Shown here: positions 61,600 through 64,000 of the stretch, one piece after another
How positions within the stretch are numbered: the stretch's first letter is position 1
Layout: each line of letters begins with the position of its first letter
Assembly (NCBI GenBank): GCA_902729315.2
Contig: LR746272.1
Location: forward strand, 930,001 to 994,000
Reading direction: 5' to 3'
DNA: 64,000 nucleotides
Origin: Spirodela intermedia
Taxonomy: Eukaryota; Streptophyta; Magnoliopsida; Alismatales; Araceae
Notes under the pieces: model-generated
What the model was told of the DNA's origin: nothing
Seen by the model: the letters and a program-made list of their open reading frames with translations, nothing else
Database searches by the model: none
Position numbers and translations under genes: made by a program

Positions 61600-62130
61600 C
61601 AAAATTTAGCATATAAGTCGAACATGCTTGACTTAGTACACGTGGTGTCATAGGAGATGTCGATTAGACTCTTCATGAATATGTCTACAAGCTGATGAGA
61701 TGATGTCATATGAGGAGTAGAGATAAGTCCAAACATAACCTTATCTTAAATGTAGTGATAGTTGATCTCAATGTGCTTCGTATACTCATGAAAGGTGGAA
61801 TTATTAACAATGAAGATGGTGGCTTAATTGTCATAATGCATGAACATTGAAGAGGAAAAAGTAATATTAAGATTGTCGAGAAGTGATCAAAGTCATACTA
61901 TTTCTCACACTATATTAGTCATGACTAAATACTTGGATTTTACACTAGAGCAAGACACCACCCTCTATTTCTAGTACTGTTAGGTGACTAAGTTATTATC
62001 GACATATGTGCAATAATCCATAGTAGACTTTCAATCACCTTTGTCACTTACATACCCAACGTCAGAGTAAGCTACAATGTGGAGATCGTCGTGTTACTGA
62101 TAAATGAACTCTTTCCTACTTAGTAGCAAC
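61600..62130 (-). mobile_element. Copia RNase H region fragment, minus strand
   Basis: Antisense sequence has the copia RNase H/pol-end order, broken by many stops. It is joined directly to gag at about 62130, with integrase and reverse transcriptase missing between. Confidence 0.5.
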
Positions 62131-63813
62131 ACTTAGTTGACAATGCGCCCAACACTTAGTAGCAAGATGATTCTACTTTTCACAGTAATGACAAAGAGGA
62201 AAAGTATTGCACCCACATCTATAAGGAGGAAGGATATCGACAATGTAACCACTGTCAAGGCAAGAAGGAAGGATATCATCTTGAGCCCATGAAGTAACAA
62301 CAATAAGAGAGAAATGAATAATGCTAATGTTTGGAGAGAAAGAAGAGAAATGGATAGACATACTAGTGGTGACCTAAAGGACTGCTGAGAAGATAGAGAT
62401 GCAATCAGACACATGATTTCTAGAGAGAACAACCCCCTAGATTTAGGATGTGGTGGGCAGATGAAGTCTAGTGAGATAAACCTCAACATAGAGCTCCTAG
62501 CGATAGTGTTGAAGGGTCAAGAGGTCAATAGTAGGGAGCTGACAGATATCAACCTCCTAGATGAGGGCCTAGAGGCAACCGTAGTGGGACTGAAAAGAGA
62601 GATCACCTTGTTTGCAGGAGAGAAAAGACTCGAAGATCTTCATAACTCGACTAATATTTGTTCGATTGACGTACATAGTCTTCATAGTGAGTCACAAGAG
62701 ACAAGTCAAGGTGATGCATGCTAGTGAGCCACAAGAGACAATTCTAGGCTTGATGCTCTAAAGTATCCATGTGATGATAGTCGAGTTGTGACCATGTCAC
62801 ATATAAGGGGTCTCAAAGGCTTGGTGGGTCTTCCGAGAGGTGATGGAGGAGACTATAAAATCTAAAGAAGAGCTCGAAGTTAGATGGCCATGATAGACAA
62901 TTGTGGCCTTTGAAGATATAAACTAGTTGTACTGTGAGTTGCACTGTGATGGGCAATTGTCCATGATAGACAATTGTGATAGACAATTTCAAGAATAAGT
63001 TGCACTATGATGGAGTGACAAGTTGGAGAAACTATTAGAGAAGGGAGAACACCCGTTGGAAGAAGCTCAGAGGGTTTAAAGGCAAGTTATAGAGGGGGGT
63101 GAGATGACATCATGAGGTTGACGAGTTTGAGTCAAGAGGGGCTGGTAGAACTAGCTAGGCTCGGCTGGGGCTGACTGGGCCACACTAGGCTTGTGGATAT
63201 GTGTGGGGCTGGCAGGTCCGATTGAGCCGGTCTAAAGGAAAACCGCCAACTAGCTCACCAAGAGATGGGCAAAACTCTAGCCACTACGATTGGACAGCAA
63301 TGGCAAGGGCTGGGGCATGACGACAAGGGAGTGACAACAAGGGCGTGACAGTGAGGAGGGACCTCAACGACGGCGGCGACACCCTCAACACTTGAGAATG
63401 ATGACACTCGTAACAATGTGACAGCGAGGTGCAACGGCAAGGAGGGATCTCGACGACGATAGTGACAGTGGAGACATCAAAAAAGAGGAGAGCAACGGCA
63501 CCAATGAGGGGCAACAATGACGATGAGAGCAGCGTCGAAAGGAGGAGAGCGACAACAAAGACAATAATGTTAGAAGAGGGAAGATCAGCGACACTAAAGA
63601 GTCACCTGACAAGGGAAGAGGCTGGCAAGAAGAAGAGCGGCACGTCGAAAATGGGCGGCACACTAAAGAGGAGGAGGATGACGAGGGATACCATGTTGAC
63701 ACGAGAGAAAAAAAAACCTAGAATCCGTACAACATCAAGATAGAAAACATGACTCTTATATGAGAGAGGAGAGATGATAGAGAGAGATAGATAATGGGCC
63801 CTAGTAAGTCGAG
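62131..63813 (-). mobile_element. Copia gag and leader fragment, minus strand
   Basis: A CCHC zinc knuckle of form CX2CX4HX4C is read from 62193 to 62152 (CHYCEK-stop-NHLATKC), with a TAG at 62173-62175. Upstream gag and leader DNA, Ser/Leu-rich in translation, extend to the primer-site relic TGGTATCAAAC (63815-63825, minus strand). Confidence 0.6.
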
Positions 63814-63832
63814 AGTTTGATACCACTATGGG

Positions 63833-64000
63833 ATAGGTGAACTCTAGAGATATCTCTCTAGAGAAGGTTCACACGAAGGAGAATGTCCCATATATACTGA
63901 TGAAGGTCGTCCATTGAAGAAGTTCAAGCATTGTTTGAATTGATTCATGTTGTAGCTACCTTATAGAAGTTGGAGAACTTACAACACAAATGAACATCAA
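63833..64000 (+). mobile_element. Copia RNase H/pol-end fragment, plus strand, cut by window edge
   Basis: Reads VNSRDISLEKVHTKEN and, after a frameshift, KKFKHCLN, in inverse orientation to the same region at 60413-60604. It probably continues the plus-strand fragment that breaks off at 61559. Confidence 0.65.

Noticed and set aside
1-64000. CRISPR arrays, bacterial operons or phage genes
   Set aside because: No regular spacer repeats or bacterial-style gene packing; the repeats seen are plant microsatellites and retroelements.

Overview
The window is nuclear DNA of a flowering plant. It has intron-bearing genes with GT-AG junctions, plant-only families (BIG GRAIN1-like, plastid-type lipoxygenase, GBF-interacting protein, P-class PPR, phenylalanine ammonia-lyase, F-box), many (CT/GA)n microsatellites, and decayed Ty1/copia retrotransposons. 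The GC-rich coding exons against AT-rich spacers suggest a monocot or an early-diverging (non-eudicot) angiosperm. That placement is an inference.

Layout. 1-2369: upstream region of a BIG GRAIN1-like gene (2370-3665, +). 3666-14400: an 11 kb gene-poor stretch with microsatellites and a cluster of ACGT cores near 5.3 kb. 14660-18069 (+): a six-exon 13-lipoxygenase with a TATA box, G-box and W-box upstream. 18950-27780: an AT-rich island without genes but with copia remnants. 27837-29400 (-): a four-exon class I glutamine-amidotransferase-like gene. 32370-43590 (+): a ten-exon GBF-interacting-protein-1-like gene. It converges on an intronless PPR gene (43861-45576, -), which lies downstream of an intronless PAL gene (46121-48397, -). 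From 49.4 kb to the end the DNA is a duplicated and TE-riddled block. It holds one intact F-box gene (57460-58563, -), two broken copies of it (50.2-50.9 kb and 59.8-60.3 kb), a ~300 bp repeat associated with them, and at least two copia elements broken into fragments of both orientations.

Functional reading. PAL (entry to phenylpropanoids) and the lipoxygenase (first committed step toward jasmonates and green-leaf volatiles) are both stress-responsive in known plants, and both have W-box and G-box motifs upstream here. They are 28 kb apart with unrelated genes between, so this is not a biosynthetic cluster. No operon-like or novel system is evident. The most unusual items are the divergent PAL with a C-terminal extension, the degenerating F-box family, a long overlapping upstream ORF on the BIG GRAIN1-like gene, and two copia gag copies that share an in-frame stop at the same zinc-knuckle position. 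Exon boundaries were worked out by hand from splice consensus, reading phase and remembered family similarity. No alignments were run.
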